Shown piece by piece: positions 7,380-17,964 of a stretch of DNA of 64,000 nt. Source of the stretch: Methylobacterium sp. CB376. GTDB lineage: Bacteria > Pseudomonadota > Alphaproteobacteria > Rhizobiales > Beijerinckiaceae. The stretch spans positions 7,169,501 through 7,233,500 of the forward strand of contig NZ_CP121648.1 in NCBI RefSeq assembly GCF_029714205.1, read 5' to 3'. Each line of letters starts with the position of its first letter. Positions within the stretch are counted from its first letter, which is position 1. The notes below the pieces were generated by a model. That model searched no databases. It saw only the letters and a list, made by a program, of their open reading frames with translations, and had not been told where the DNA came from. The position numbers and the translations under genes were made by a program.

Positions 7380-9851
7380 ATGCCCGCGCTCCCCGCCCTG
7401 CCGATCGACGCCGTCCTCGCCGACCTCCAGGCCGCCCTCGCCGGACGCCCGAACGCCGTGCTGGTCGCGCCGCCCGGCGCCGGCAAGACCACCCGGGTGC
7501 CCCTCGCGCTCCTCGACGCGCCCTGGCGGGGCGACGGGCGGATCATCGTGCTGGAGCCCCGCCGCCTCGCGGCCCGGGCGGCGGCCGAGCGCATGGCCGA
7601 GACCCGCGGCGAGCGGGTCGGCGACACGGTCGGCCTGCGGGTGCGGCTCGGCTCGAAGGTCTCCGCCCGCACCCGGATCGAGGTCGTCACCGAGGGCGTC
7701 TTCGCCCGCATGATCCTCGACGACCCGGAACTGACCGGGATCGCCGCGGTGCTGTTCGACGAGTTCCACGAGCGCTCCCTCGACGCCGATCTCGGCCTCG
7801 CGCTGGCCCTCGACGCGCAGGGCGGCCTGCGCGAGGACCTGCGCCTGCTCGCCATGTCGGCGACGCTCGACGGGGCCCGGGTCGCGCGCCTGATGGGCGG
7901 GGCGCCGGTGATCGCCTCGGAGGGCCGCGCCTTCCCGGTCGAGACGCGCTACCTCGACCGCGACCCGAACCGGCGCGTCGAGGAGGCGACGGCCGAGGCG
8001 ATCGAGCGGGCGCTGCGGGCCGAGCCGGGCTCGGTCCTGGCCTTCCTGCCCGGCCAGGGCGAGATCCGCCGGGTCGCGGAGCTGCTCGCCCCGCGCCTCG
8101 CCGCCCATCCGGAGGTCGACCTCGCCCCGCTCTACGGGGCCCTCGACCGCGGCGAGCAGGACCGGGCCGTGCGCCCGAGCCCGCCGGGCCGGCGCAAGGT
8201 GGTGCTCGCCACCTCCATCGCCGAGACGTCGCTCACCATCGAGGGCGTGCGGGTGGTGGTGGATTCCGGGCTCGCCCGCGTGCCGGTCTACGAGCCGGAT
8301 CTCGGCCTCACCCGCCTCGCGACGGTCCGGGCCTCGCGGGCCTCGGTCGACCAGCGCCGCGGCCGCGCCGGGCGCACGGAGCCGGGAATCTGCTACCGGC
8401 TCTGGGCGGAGGCGGCGACCGGGGCGCTGGAGCCCTTCACCCGGCCGGAGATCCTCTCGGCCGACCTCGCGGGCCTCGTCCTCGACTGCGCCGCCTGGGG
8501 CGTGGCCGATCCCGCCACCCTGCCCTTCCTCGACCCGCCCCCCGGCCCGGCGCTCGCGGAGGCGAAGGCGCTGCTCGCCGGGCTCGGCGCCCTCGACGCC
8601 GGGGGCCGGCTGACGCCCGAGGGGCGCCGCCTGCGCGCCCTGCCGCTGCCGCCGCGGCTCGCCCGCATGGTGGTGGCGGCGGCGGCCGAGGGACGGGCGG
8701 CGGCGCGGGAGGCGGCCGACCTCGCCGCCGTGCTGGTCGAGCGCGGCCTCGGCGGCGACGCGGTCGACCTCGCCGAGCGGGTCGAGCGCTTCCGCCGCGA
8801 CCGCTCGGGCCGGGCTGAGGACATGCGCCGGCTCGCCTCCGGCTGGGCCCGCGCCGCCGGGGCGGGCCCGGCCGAGGGCGAGGCCCCGCCCCTCGGCGCG
8901 CTCCTCGCCCTCGCCTATCCGGACCGGATCGCCCGCGCCCGGGGCAGGCCCGGCGAGTTCGTGCTGGCGAACGGCCGCGGCGCCGCCCTCGACCCCGCCC
9001 TGGCGCTCGCCCGCGCGCCCTTCCTGGCGGTGGCCGAGATCGTCGGCAAGGCCGCCGCCGCGCGCATCCTGGCGGCGGCGCCGATCGGGCTCGAGGCGAT
9101 CGAGGCGCGCTTCGCCGACCGGATCGAGGCGCGCGAGAGCGTCGCCTTCGACCCCGCCGCCCGCGCCCTGCGCGCCCGGGCCCAGCGGCGCCTCGGCGCG
9201 GTCACGCTCGGCGAGCGCGTCCTGCCGGTCCCGGCCGACGAGGCGAGCGCGCGGCTCCTCGCCCGCGGGATCGCCGGCCTCGGGCTCGCGGCCCTGCCCT
9301 GGTCGAGGGCGGCGGCGCAGTGGCGCGAGCGGGTCTCCTTCCTGCGCCGGGCCGAGGGCGAGCCCTGGCCCGACGTCTCCGACGCGGCGCTCGCGGCGGC
9401 GGCCGAGGACTGGCTCGCGCCGCACCTCCTCGGCCTCACCCGCCTCGACGAGATCGGGCCGGAGCGCCTCGCCGAGGCGCTGCACGCGCTCCTGCCCTGG
9501 ACCCTGCGGGCGCGCCTCGACGCGGAGGCCCCGACCCACGTCGAGGTGCCGACCGGCTCGCGCCTCCCGATCGATTACGGGGCCGAGGAGCCGGTCCTGG
9601 CGGTGCGGGTGCAGGAGCTGTTCGGGCTCGCCGCACATCCGACGATCGGCGGCGGGCGGGTGCCGCTGGTGCTGCACCTGCTCTCCCCGGCCCAGCGCCC
9701 GATCCAGATCACCCGCGACCTGCCGGGCTTCTGGCGCGGCTCCTGGGCGGCGGTGCGCGCCGACATGCGCGGCCAGTACCCGCGGCATCCCTGGCCGGAA
9801 GACCCGCTCGGCGCGCCACCGACCCGGCGGGCGAAGCCCAGGGGCACCTGA
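7380..9851 (+). CDS. hrpB: ATP-dependent RNA helicase HrpB
   Basis: An 823-residue DEAH-type helicase of the HrpB family. Motifs appear in order: Walker A APPGAGKTT (~residues 30-40), DEFHERS (the DExH box), SATLDG, the strand ATSIAETSLTIEGV and QRRGRAGR (motif VI). The HrpB-specific C-terminal region follows, ending in PRHPWPEDPLGAPPTRR, a typical HrpB tail. HrpB is a non-essential helicase whose exact role is poorly defined. The ATG at 7380 starts the conserved LPIDAVLADL segment. It lies 91 bases after maeB on the same strand. Confidence 0.92.
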   Translation: MPALPALPIDAVLADLQAALAGRPNAVLVAPPGAGKTTRVPLALLDAPWRGDGRIIVLEPRRLAARAAAERMAETRGERVGDTVGLRVRLGSKVSARTRIEVVTEGVFARMILDDPELTGIAAVLFDEFHERSLDADLGLALALDAQGGLREDLRLLAMSATLDGARVARLMGGAPVIASEGRAFPVETRYLDRDPNRRVEEATAEAIERALRAEPGSVLAFLPGQGEIRRVAELLAPRLAAHPEVDLAPLYGALDRGEQDRAVRPSPPGRRKVVLATSIAETSLTIEGVRVVVDSGLARVPVYEPDLGLTRLATVRASRASVDQRRGRAGRTEPGICYRLWAEAATGALEPFTRPEILSADLAGLVLDCAAWGVADPATLPFLDPPPGPALAEAKALLAGLGALDAGGRLTPEGRRLRALPLPPRLARMVVAAAAEGRAAAREAADLAAVLVERGLGGDAVDLAERVERFRRDRSGRAEDMRRLASGWARAAGAGPAEGEAPPLGALLALAYPDRIARARGRPGEFVLANGRGAALDPALALARAPFLAVAEIVGKAAAARILAAAPIGLEAIEARFADRIEARESVAFDPAARALRARAQRRLGAVTLGERVLPVPADEASARLLARGIAGLGLAALPWSRAAAQWRERVSFLRRAEGEPWPDVSDAALAAAAEDWLAPHLLGLTRLDEIGPERLAEALHALLPWTLRARLDAEAPTHVEVPTGSRLPIDYGAEEPVLAVRVQELFGLAAHPTIGGGRVPLVLHLLSPAQRPIQITRDLPGFWRGSWAAVRADMRGQYPRHPWPEDPLGAPPTRRAKPRGT

Positions 9852-9894
9852 GGAAGGGGCGGCCTGCAGGGCTCCCGAGGCCCGGGCGCGTCGC

Positions 9895-10527
9895 TCAGCC
9901 CCGCCCGGGCCAGCGCGCCTCGACCACGGCCGCCGCGGCCCGGAAGGCCGCCTCGGCGTCGAGCGCCGTCGTGTCGATCACCACCGCGTCGTCGGCGACG
10001 CGCAGGGGCGCCGCGGCCCGGTCGGCGTCGCGGGCGTCGCGGCGCACGATGTCGGCGAGCACCGCCTCGAAGGCCACCGGCTCGCCCCGCCCCCCGAGCT
10101 CCCGGTGGCGGCGATGCGCCCGCTCCTCGGGCGAGGCCGTGATGAAGAGCTTCACGGGCGCGTCCGGGCAGACCACCGTGCCGATGTCGCGCCCGTCGAG
10201 CACCGCCCCGCCCGGCGCGGCGGCGAAGCGGCGCTGCCAGTCGAGGAGCGCCGCCCGCACCGCCGGGAGCGCCGAGACCAGGGAGGCCGCCTCCCCCATG
10301 GCGCGCTCGCGCAGGCGGGCGTCGCCGAGCGACTCGGCGCGCAGCGTGCGGGCCGCCGCCTCCGCCGCCGCCTCGTCCCGCAGGTCGCGCTCCGCGTCGA
10401 GGAGCGCCAGCGCCACCGCCCGGTAGAGGAGGCCGGTGTCGAGATGCGGCAGGCCGTAATGCTGGGCGAGCCGCCGCGCGAGCGTGCCCTTGCCCGACGC
10501 CGCCGGCCCGTCGATCGCGATCACCAT
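9895..10527 (-). CDS. cmk: Cytidylate kinase
   Basis: Phosphorylates CMP and dCMP with ATP in the cytosol. The 210-residue protein has an N-terminal P-loop ([12 protein letters not shown]), the segment [10 protein letters not shown] and the CMP-binding/lid region [13 protein letters not shown] followed by RRHREL. The ATG at 10527 puts the P-loop at residues 5-14, as in the family. It lies 26 bases downstream of aroA on the same strand. An aroA-cmk pair (often followed by rpsA) is common in alphaproteobacteria. Here no rpsA follows inside the window; hrpB is convergent instead. Confidence 0.92.
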   Translation of the reverse strand: MVIAIDGPAASGKGTLARRLAQHYGLPHLDTGLLYRAVALALLDAERDLRDEAAAEAAARTLRAESLGDARLRERAMGEAASLVSALPAVRAALLDWQRRFAAAPGGAVLDGRDIGTVVCPDAPVKLFITASPEERAHRRHRELGGRGEPVAFEAVLADIVRRDARDADRAAAPLRVADDAVVIDTTALDAEAAFRAAAAVVEARWPGRG

Positions 10528-10553
10528 CCCGTCGTCCCCGCGCTCACCCGCAC

Positions 10554-11945
<1,392 letters not shown>

Positions 11946-12115
11946 TTACCACGCGGGCGCTCCCGCGTCATCCGCCGGCCGGCTCCGGGCGGACGACGCC
12001 GGGAGCGCTCCGTCGGTCGGCAGGGCCGCGCCGGCCCGCCGCCGCCCGATTTGACACGGCCAACGCCCCCGACTAACGGGCCCTTTCCCGACGATATCTC
12101 GAAGGCTTTCGAACC

Positions 12116-12499
12116 GTGGCCAGACCGGAACTCGGCTTGAAGCGCCAGTGCATGAGCTGCGGCGCCAAGTTCTACGACCTCAACAGGGACCCCGCCACCT
12201 GCCCGAAATGCGGCACGGTCTACCAGATCGCGGCCCTCACGACGACGCGCGTGCCGCCCCCGGCGATCGCCAGCCGCGCCGCCGACGAGGAGCCCGACGA
12301 CGAGGCGGGCACGCCCGAGATGATCTCCCTCGACGAGGTCGAGGCCGCCGAGGAGGGGGCCGACGCCGTCGTGGACGACGACGCCGACGTGGGCGGTGCC
12401 GGCGGCGACGACGACACCTTCCTGGAGGAGGACGAGGAGAGCGGCGACGACGTCGCCGACCTGATCGACGGCGACATCGAGACCGACGAGGAATCGTGA
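12116..12499 (+). CDS. TIGR02300-type zinc-ribbon protein with acidic tail
   Basis: A 127-residue protein of a small alphaproteobacterial family. Residues ~1-40 hold a zinc ribbon with two CxxC pairs (CMSCG and CPKCG) around the conserved FYDLN. The rest is extremely acidic (runs of Asp/Glu from about residue 55 to the end) and probably disordered. The start is the GTG at 12116, which gives MARPELGLKRQC, the conserved family N-terminus. Its gene commonly sits beside aroA and tRNA-Ala in this group. The function is unknown; a nucleic-acid or ribosome-associated role is only a guess. Confidence 0.75.
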   Translation: MARPELGLKRQCMSCGAKFYDLNRDPATCPKCGTVYQIAALTTTRVPPPAIASRAADEEPDDEAGTPEMISLDEVEAAEEGADAVVDDDADVGGAGGDDDTFLEEDEESGDDVADLIDGDIETDEES

Positions 12500-12558
12500 T
12501 CGGCTAAGTCGCGGCCGCGCCTCGCGAATCCGGCGCGGTCACGAAAACTTCGCAAGAC

Positions 12559-12591
12559 GGCGCCGCGGGGGCTTGTCTCCGCCGCGGCGCC
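12559..12591 (+). terminator. GC-rich hairpin after the TIGR02300 gene
   Basis: Arms GGCGCCGCGG (12559-12568) and CCGCGGCGCC (12582-12591) flank a 13-base loop. There is no T run after it, so it is at best a weak or factor-assisted terminator before the tRNA genes. Confidence 0.4.
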
Positions 12592-12679
12592 CTCATATAC
12601 AGCCGCCACCGAACGCGACCGCCCCGACGGGCCGGTCGGGCGGCACCGCGGGCGACCCAACCGCCGCGGTCTTGAGCGT

Positions 12680-12755
<76 letters not shown>

Positions 12756-12851
12756 GAAATCTTCCGGGATGACCGGGTCGAGCGGGGCCGCGCAGCGCGG
12801 GACCGTCGATGATGCGAGACCCGCGGTGCCCCCATGCGCCGTGGATGGAAC

Positions 12852-12927
<76 letters not shown>

Positions 12928-13169
12928 CCCCCTTCGCGTCCACTTCCCCTCGTAGGATCCGCCCGCTCCGTCGCGGGCCGGGCGCCCTCGTCAGGTCTCT
13001 CGACTCCCGACCGGCGTGGCTCTGCCGCGAAGGCGGGATGACGAGGCGGGTGCCGCGACGCTCCGCCACGCGCTCCCGCTGCTGGGCTCGGCGTGGGACT
13101 CGGGCGGGGCCGCGGCCGTACCGATGAGGGTGCGGCCGCGCAACCGTCGATCCGGTCGGCGCCCCGCCG

Positions 13170-13460
13170 TCAGCGGCCCGTCGAGGCCGTCGCGATGTCG
13201 GCGTTCGGGTCGAGGGCCGTCGGCAGCCCGTCGCGGAAGGCCACCAGGCCGCTCGCGCCGACGTCGCGGAGGTCCGCCTCGGCGCCGGGCGCCAGCCGCG
13301 GCAGCGCCGCGAACAGCGGCATGCCCCGCGGGACGCTGTCGGAGAAGCCCACCACCGCGATCGGCGCGAGGCCGGCCGCCGCCAGGCCGTCATCCGCGGC
13401 GCGCGCCGCGCCCATCCCGGCCACCAAGAGACCCGCGATCACCAGAGATTTCGTCACCAT
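13170..13460 (-). CDS. Small exported protein of unknown function
   Basis: A 96-residue protein with an N-terminal signal peptide (MVTKSLVIAGLLVAGMGAARA, cleavage near residue 21). The mature part is short and mildly acidic with no domain I recognise. The ATG at 13460 is chosen because GGAGG lies at good spacing before it; the TTG at 13466 would overlap that site. It is transcribed away from the serine-cycle operon and shares the AT-rich intergenic region with it. Likely periplasmic. Confidence 0.6.
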   Translation of the reverse strand: MVTKSLVIAGLLVAGMGAARAADDGLAAAGLAPIAVVGFSDSVPRGMPLFAALPRLAPGAEADLRDVGASGLVAFRDGLPTALDPNADIATASTGR

Positions 13461-13954
13461 GGCCAATCCTCCGCCGGATGCCTATCCCCAGCTTAACAAC
13501 GCGCGAGGCGCGATTCGGTTCTCGGCCTGTGCTGATGCAATACTGCGCTCCCGCGCGCGACATTGCGGGTGAGGCGCGAGCCGGGCGCGCGAGGCCGGCC
13601 CGGGGCCGCCGCAGGTCCCGGTCAAAAGTACAAATTCCAAATTTTTGAACGAGATGGAAAGTTTTTTCAGTTTTCCTTCTAGTCCGGTCCGACCCATAGT
13701 CCGCCCCGACACGGAAGCGGGGCCCGCGGTCGGACGCGCCCCGCCCCGTGAACAACGAAGAACCGGATGGGAAGGCGCACCATGGAGTTCGGGTTCCGAC
13801 GCTCCGCCCTCAGGGCACTCCAGAGCCAGCCCCTCCCCCGTCCGGGTCGGCGCGTCATCCGCGCCTGAGGCTTTCCCCCGCGGGCCCAACGAGGGCTCCC
13901 CAACGAGCCCGACCGGGTCTCGACCGACGACGGTCAAGGAAACTGGAGGACAAC
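13461..13954. other. 494-base intergenic control region between the small exported gene and sga
   Basis: No convincing gene. The frame open upstream of sga from 13748 reads as low-complexity GC-driven peptide and is not supported. The stretch 13618-13685 is strikingly AT-rich for this genome, with runs such as CAAATTCCAAATTTTTG and GTTTTTTCAGTTTTCC, and includes the inverted repeat at 13635-13649. It is the likely promoter and regulator-binding zone, leaving an untranslated leader of about 250-300 bases before sga. Confidence 0.6.
13635..13649. promoter_or_regulatory. LysR-type T-N11-A inverted repeat upstream of the serine-cycle operon
   Basis: TTCCAAATTTTTGAA is an inverted repeat with one mismatched pair (TTC-C-AAA-T-TTT-T-GAA). 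It contains the T-N11-A spacing of LysR-family sites. In M. extorquens the LysR-type regulator QscR controls the sga operon, so this is a candidate QscR site. Its identity is inferred from motif shape and position only. Confidence 0.5.
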
Positions 13955-15208
13955 ATGGCAGGATCGAGACGGCCGGGTCGCAACTTTCTCTTCGTGCCGG
14001 GTCCGACCAACGTGCCGGAGCGCGTCCAGCGCGCGATGATCGTGCCGATGGAGGACCATCGCTCGTCGTCGTTCCCGGACCTGACGCTGCCCCTGTTCGA
14101 GAACCTGAAGAAGGTGTTCAAGTCGAAGGACGGGCAGGTCTTCATCTTCCCGTCGAGCGGCACCGGCGCCTGGGAGGCCGCGCTCACCAACACCCTGTCG
14201 CCCGGCGACCGCGTGCTCGCCTCGCGCTTCGGCCAGTTCAGCACGCTCTGGATCGACCTCGCCCAGCGCGTCGGCCTCGACGTCGTCATCCAGGACGAGG
14301 AATGGGGCACCGGCGCCAATCCGGAGCGGATCGAGGAGGCCCTGCGGGCCGACCGCGAGCACCGCATCAAGGCCGTCCTCGTCGTCCACAACGAGACCGC
14401 CACCGGCGTGACCAGCGACGTCGGCGCCGTGCGCCGGGCCATCGACGCCGCCAACCACCCGGCGATGCTCTACGTGGACGGCGTGTCCTCGATCGGCAGC
14501 ATCGACTTCCGCGCCACCGAGTGGGGCGTCGACTGCGCCATCACCGGCTCGCAGAAGGGCCTGATGCTGCCCGCCGGCCTCGGCATCGTCTGCGTCAGCC
14601 CCAAGGCGCTCGCCGCCTACAAGACGGCCGAGTGCCGCCGCGTCTACTTCGACTTCGGCGACATGTCGAAGGCGAACGCCACCGGCTACTTCCCCTACAC
14701 GCCGGCCCTGCCCCTGCTCTACGGCCTGCGCGAGGCCATGGCCTGCCTGTTCGAGGAGGGGCTGGAGCGCGTCTTCGAGCGCCACCGCGTGCTCGCCGAC
14801 GGCTGCCGCGCCGCCGTGAAGGCCTGGGGCCTGACGCTCTGCGCCAAGGAGCCCAAGTGGTACTCCGACACGGTGAGCGCCATCATGGTGCCGGACGGCG
14901 TCAACGGCGCCGACGTGATCGACGTCGCCTTCCGGCGCTACAACCTCGCGCTGGGCGCCGGCCTGTCCAAGGTCGCCGGCAAGCTCTTCCGGATCGGCCA
15001 TCTCGGCGACCTCAACGACCTGATGCTGCTCGGCGCGCTGGCGGGCGCCGAGATGGCGATGCTCGACGCCGGCATCCGGATCGAGCCGGGCAGCGGCGTC
15101 GGCGCGGCCCAGAAGCACTTCCGCGAGACCATCCTGGCCAAGGACAAGCGCCCGAGCGAGGCGGGCATCTTCGACCGCAACCACTCCGACGGCGTCGTCC
15201 GGGTGTGA
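13955..15208 (+). CDS. sga: Serine-glyoxylate aminotransferase
   Basis: First gene of the serine-cycle cluster. Transfers the amino group of serine to glyoxylate, giving hydroxypyruvate and glycine. The 417-residue PLP enzyme is a class V aminotransferase. Visible features are FVPGPTNVP near the N-terminus, SSGTGAWEAA (phosphate loop, ~68-77), YVDGVSSIGS with Asp175, and the PLP lysine in TGSQKGLMLPAG (Lys201). The ATG at 13955 follows CTGGAGGA, a strong ribosome site; in-frame upstream codons have no such support. hprA follows after 75 bases. Expression is probably set by the AT-rich region at ~13620-13690. Confidence 0.95.
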   Translation: MAGSRRPGRNFLFVPGPTNVPERVQRAMIVPMEDHRSSSFPDLTLPLFENLKKVFKSKDGQVFIFPSSGTGAWEAALTNTLSPGDRVLASRFGQFSTLWIDLAQRVGLDVVIQDEEWGTGANPERIEEALRADREHRIKAVLVVHNETATGVTSDVGAVRRAIDAANHPAMLYVDGVSSIGSIDFRATEWGVDCAITGSQKGLMLPAGLGIVCVSPKALAAYKTAECRRVYFDFGDMSKANATGYFPYTPALPLLYGLREAMACLFEEGLERVFERHRVLADGCRAAVKAWGLTLCAKEPKWYSDTVSAIMVPDGVNGADVIDVAFRRYNLALGAGLSKVAGKLFRIGHLGDLNDLMLLGALAGAEMAMLDAGIRIEPGSGVGAAQKHFRETILAKDKRPSEAGIFDRNHSDGVVRV

Positions 15209-15283
15209 GGAATAAGCCGCGGGTCTGGTATGCCAGGCCCGCGGCCCCGCTCCCCCGCGCAAGGCCAGCCGGAGATTCCCGCG

Positions 15284-16222
15284 ATGTCCCACACGATCGT
15301 CTTCCTCGACCGCGAGACGCTCGATGCCCGCGTGCGCGAATTCAGCTTCCCGCACAGCTACAAGGAATATGACGTCACTGCGCCGGACCAGATCGTCGCG
15401 CGCTTGGCCGATGCCGAGATCGCGATCGTCAACAAGGTGCCGATGCGGGCCGAGACCCTGCGCCAATTGCCCAAGCTCAAGCTGATCGCGGTCGCGGCGA
15501 CCGGCACCGACATCGTCGACAAGGCCGTCGCCAAGCAGCAGGGCATCACCGTCGTCAACATCCGCAACTACGCCTTCAACACGGTGCCGGAGCACGTCGT
15601 CGCGCTGATCTTCGCGCTGCGCCGCGCCATCGTGCCTTACGCGAATTCGACCCGTCGGGGTGATTGGAACAAGTCGCGGCAGTTCTGCTACTTCGATTAT
15701 CCGATCCGCGACATCGCCGGCTCGACGCTCGGCATCGTCGGCTACGGCGCGCTCGGCAAGTCGATCGCCAGGCGGGCCGAGGCCCTCGGCATGAAGGTCA
15801 TCGCCACCGACGTCTTCCCGCAGGAGGGCCTGGTCGATTTCGAGACGATCCTGCGCGAGAGCGACGTCATCACGCTGCACGTGCCGCTGACGCCCGAGAC
15901 CCGCAACATGATCGGGCGGGACGAGTTCGCCAAGATGAAGCGCGACGCCATCCTCATCAACACGGCCCGCGGCGGGCTGGTGGAGGAGGCGGCCCTCGCC
16001 GAGGCGCTCAGGAACGGCACGATCGCGGGGGCGGGCTTCGACGTGCTCACCACCGAGCCGCCGGTCGAGGGCAACATCCTGCTCGACCTCGACCTGCCGA
16101 ACCTGATCGTCACGCCCCACGTGGCCTGGGCCAGCAAGGAGGCGATGCAGATCCTCTCCGACCAGCTCGTCGACAACATCGAGGCCTTCGTGGCGGGCAG
16201 GCCGCAGAACGTGGTCGAGTGA
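15284..16222 (+). CDS. hprA: Hydroxypyruvate reductase / glycerate dehydrogenase
   Basis: Reduces hydroxypyruvate from Sga to glycerate. A 312-residue D-2-hydroxyacid dehydrogenase: substrate-domain segment VAATGTDIVD (~71-79), NAD(P)-binding GIVGYGALGKS (150-160), and catalytic Arg229 (INTARGG), Glu258 (TTEPP) and His279 (TPHVAW). The ATG at 15284 gives MSHTIVFLDR, the family N-terminus; the upstream frame to 15230 is non-conserved. Followed by a 127-base gap with direct repeats before mtdA. Confidence 0.95.
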   Translation: MSHTIVFLDRETLDARVREFSFPHSYKEYDVTAPDQIVARLADAEIAIVNKVPMRAETLRQLPKLKLIAVAATGTDIVDKAVAKQQGITVVNIRNYAFNTVPEHVVALIFALRRAIVPYANSTRRGDWNKSRQFCYFDYPIRDIAGSTLGIVGYGALGKSIARRAEALGMKVIATDVFPQEGLVDFETILRESDVITLHVPLTPETRNMIGRDEFAKMKRDAILINTARGGLVEEAALAEALRNGTIAGAGFDVLTTEPPVEGNILLDLDLPNLIVTPHVAWASKEAMQILSDQLVDNIEAFVAGRPQNVVE

Positions 16223-16298
16223 CGCGCGGCGCGCCCCGTGGCGCGCTACAACGGGGCGGCCGGGGCGCCGGGCGCGTGGCGCGTCCGGCCGCCAGAGT

Positions 16299-16343
16299 AG
16301 CCGCGCGAGCGGCCAGAATCGTCAAGCCGCGCCAGCGGCCAGA
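16299..16343. repeat. Imperfect 19-bp direct repeat between hprA and mtdA
   Basis: AGCCGCGCGAGCGGCCAGA (16299-16317) and AGCCGCGCCAGCGGCCAGA (16325-16343) differ at one base and lie 26 bp apart. A weaker third relative ends near 16296. The second copy ends 6 bases before the mtdA start and contributes its purine-rich AGAGG. Confidence 0.85.
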
Positions 16344-16349
16344 GGTTGG

Positions 16350-17213
16350 ATGATGAAGAAGCTCCTGTTCCAGTTCGACACCGACCCGATGCCGAGCGTG
16401 TTCGACACGGTGGTCGGCTATGACGGCGGCGCCGACAACATCACGGGCTACGGCGGCGTGACGCCGGAGAGCGTCGGCGCCCTCGTCGACGGCACGATCT
16501 ACACCCGCGGCGGGTCGGAGAAGAAGTCGACGGCGATCTTCGTCGGCGGCGGCAGCATGGCGGCCGGCGAGGCGGTGTTCGAGGCGGTCAAGAAGCGCTT
16601 CTTCGGCCCGTTCCGGGTCTCGGCGATGCTGGACTCGAACGGCTCCAACACCACGGCGGCGGCGGGCGTCGCCCTCGTCGCCAAGGCGGCGGGCTCGCTC
16701 AGGGACAGCCGCGCGGTGGTGCTCGCCGGGACCGGCCCGGTCGGCATGCGCTCGGCGGCGCTGCTCGCCCGCGAGGGCGCCTCCGTGGTGCTGACCGGCC
16801 GCTCCCGGGCCAAGGCCGAGGAGGCCGCCCGCGCGATCGAGAAGCGCTTCGGCGTCGCCGTCGAGGCGCTGGAGACCCCGGACGCGGCCTCGCGCGCCGC
16901 CGTCGTGAAGGGCGCCCAGGTGGTGTTCTCGGCCGGGGCGATCGGCCTCGAACTCCTGCCCGAGGAGGCCTGGGCGAACGAGGCGAGCATCCGCTTCCTC
17001 GCCGATTACAACGCCCAGCCGCCGCTCGGCTTCGGCGGCATCGACGCCATGGACAAGGGCAAGGAGCGCCACGGCAAGAGGGCCTTCGGCGCGCTCGGGA
17101 TCGGCGGGCTGAAGCTCAAGCTGCACCGCTCCTGCGTGGCCAAGCTGTTCGAGAGCACCGAGTCGCTGCTCGACGCCGAGCAGATCTACGCCCTGGCGAA
17201 AGAGATGGCGTGA
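16350..17213 (+). CDS. mtdA: NADP-dependent methylene-H4F / methylene-H4MPT dehydrogenase
   Basis: Oxidises or reduces methylene-tetrahydrofolate (and -methanopterin) with NADP, linking C1 oxidation to the serine cycle. The 287-residue protein closely follows the MtdA pattern: [10 protein letters not shown] at the start, [22 protein letters not shown], the NADP-binding [17 protein letters not shown], then [19 protein letters not shown] and [13 protein letters not shown]. The start is a double ATGATG at 16350; the first codon is used. Its TGA overlaps the fch start by one base, so the two are coupled. Confidence 0.96.
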   Translation: MMKKLLFQFDTDPMPSVFDTVVGYDGGADNITGYGGVTPESVGALVDGTIYTRGGSEKKSTAIFVGGGSMAAGEAVFEAVKKRFFGPFRVSAMLDSNGSNTTAAAGVALVAKAAGSLRDSRAVVLAGTGPVGMRSAALLAREGASVVLTGRSRAKAEEAARAIEKRFGVAVEALETPDAASRAAVVKGAQVVFSAGAIGLELLPEEAWANEASIRFLADYNAQPPLGFGGIDAMDKGKERHGKRAFGALGIGGLKLKLHRSCVAKLFESTESLLDAEQIYALAKEMA

Positions 17214-17839
17214 TGGCCGAGCACGAGACGATCGCCCATTTCCTCGACGGGCTGGCGAGCGAGCAGCCGACGCCCGGCGGCGGCGGGGCGGCGGCGATCT
17301 CCGGCGCCATGGGGGCGGCCCTCGTCTCCATGGTCTGCAACCTCACCATCGGCAAGAAGAAGTACGCCGAGGTGGAGGAGGAGCTGAAGGGCGTCCGCGA
17401 GAAGGCGGAGGCCCTGCGCGCCAGCCTCACCGGCATGATCGCGGACGACGTCGCCGCCTTCGACGCGGTGATGGGCGCCTACGGCCTGCCCAAGGCCACG
17501 GACGAGGAGAAGGCGGCCCGGGCCGAGGCGATCCAGGTCGCCCTGCGCCAGGCCACCGACGTGCCCCTCGCCTGCTGCCGCGCCTGCCGGCAGGTCATCG
17601 ACCTCGCGGCGGTGACCGCCGAGAAGGGCAACCTCAACGTGATCAGCGACGCGGGCGTCGCGGTCCTGTCGGCCCAGGCGGGCCTGCGCAGCGCCGCCCT
17701 CAACGTCTTCGTCAACGCCAAGGCCATCACCGACCGCGACTTCGCGGAGGGGCGCCTGCGCGAACTGGACGATCTTCTCTCCGGGGCCGACGCCCTGACC
17801 GAGAAGACCTACGGCGTCGTCAAGGCGAAGCTGAGCTGA
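17213..17839 (+). CDS. fch: Methenyl-tetrahydrofolate cyclohydrolase (Fch type)
   Basis: Interconverts methenyl-H4F and formyl-H4F in the cytosol, acting next to MtdA. A 208-residue helical protein of the FTCD cyclodeaminase-like family, unrelated to FolD. Visible motifs are [24 protein letters not shown] near the N-terminus, the cysteine-rich [11 protein letters not shown] and [13 protein letters not shown], as in the formiminotransferase-cyclodeaminase fold. The ATG at 17213 overlaps the mtdA stop (TGATG). A hairpin lies just downstream, before mtkA. Confidence 0.95.
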   Translation: MAEHETIAHFLDGLASEQPTPGGGGAAAISGAMGAALVSMVCNLTIGKKKYAEVEEELKGVREKAEALRASLTGMIADDVAAFDAVMGAYGLPKATDEEKAARAEAIQVALRQATDVPLACCRACRQVIDLAAVTAEKGNLNVISDAGVAVLSAQAGLRSAALNVFVNAKAITDRDFAEGRLRELDDLLSGADALTEKTYGVVKAKLS

Positions 17840-17845
17840 AGGGCC

Positions 17846-17868
17846 GCTCCCGGCCGCGGGCCGGGAGC
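17846..17868 (+). terminator. Strong hairpin between fch and mtkA (partial terminator or processing site)
   Basis: Perfect 10-bp arms GCTCCCGGCC (17846-17855) and GGCCGGGAGC (17859-17868) with a GCG loop, seven bases after the fch stop. No T run follows, so it may only attenuate or protect the upstream message within the serine-cycle cluster. Confidence 0.45.
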
Positions 17869-17964
17869 CGCTCCCTTAGGGAAAACCGAAATCTGCTTCA
17901 ACCGGGGCGCGGTCCGCTCCCGGAACGGGCGCTCGCGCCCGCACACGGACCCGAGGAGGCAACC

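Noticed and set aside
4961..7855. 964-codon open frame on the - strand opposite maeB
   Set aside because: Extremely GC-rich DNA leaves long stop-free frames. This one is rich in Arg/Gly/His/Asp low complexity and lies opposite a well-identified gene.
13748..13954. 69-codon in-frame extension upstream of sga
   Set aside because: It has no ribosome site at the GTG and a low-complexity Pro/Arg composition. The ATG at 13955 has a strong site and the family N-terminus.
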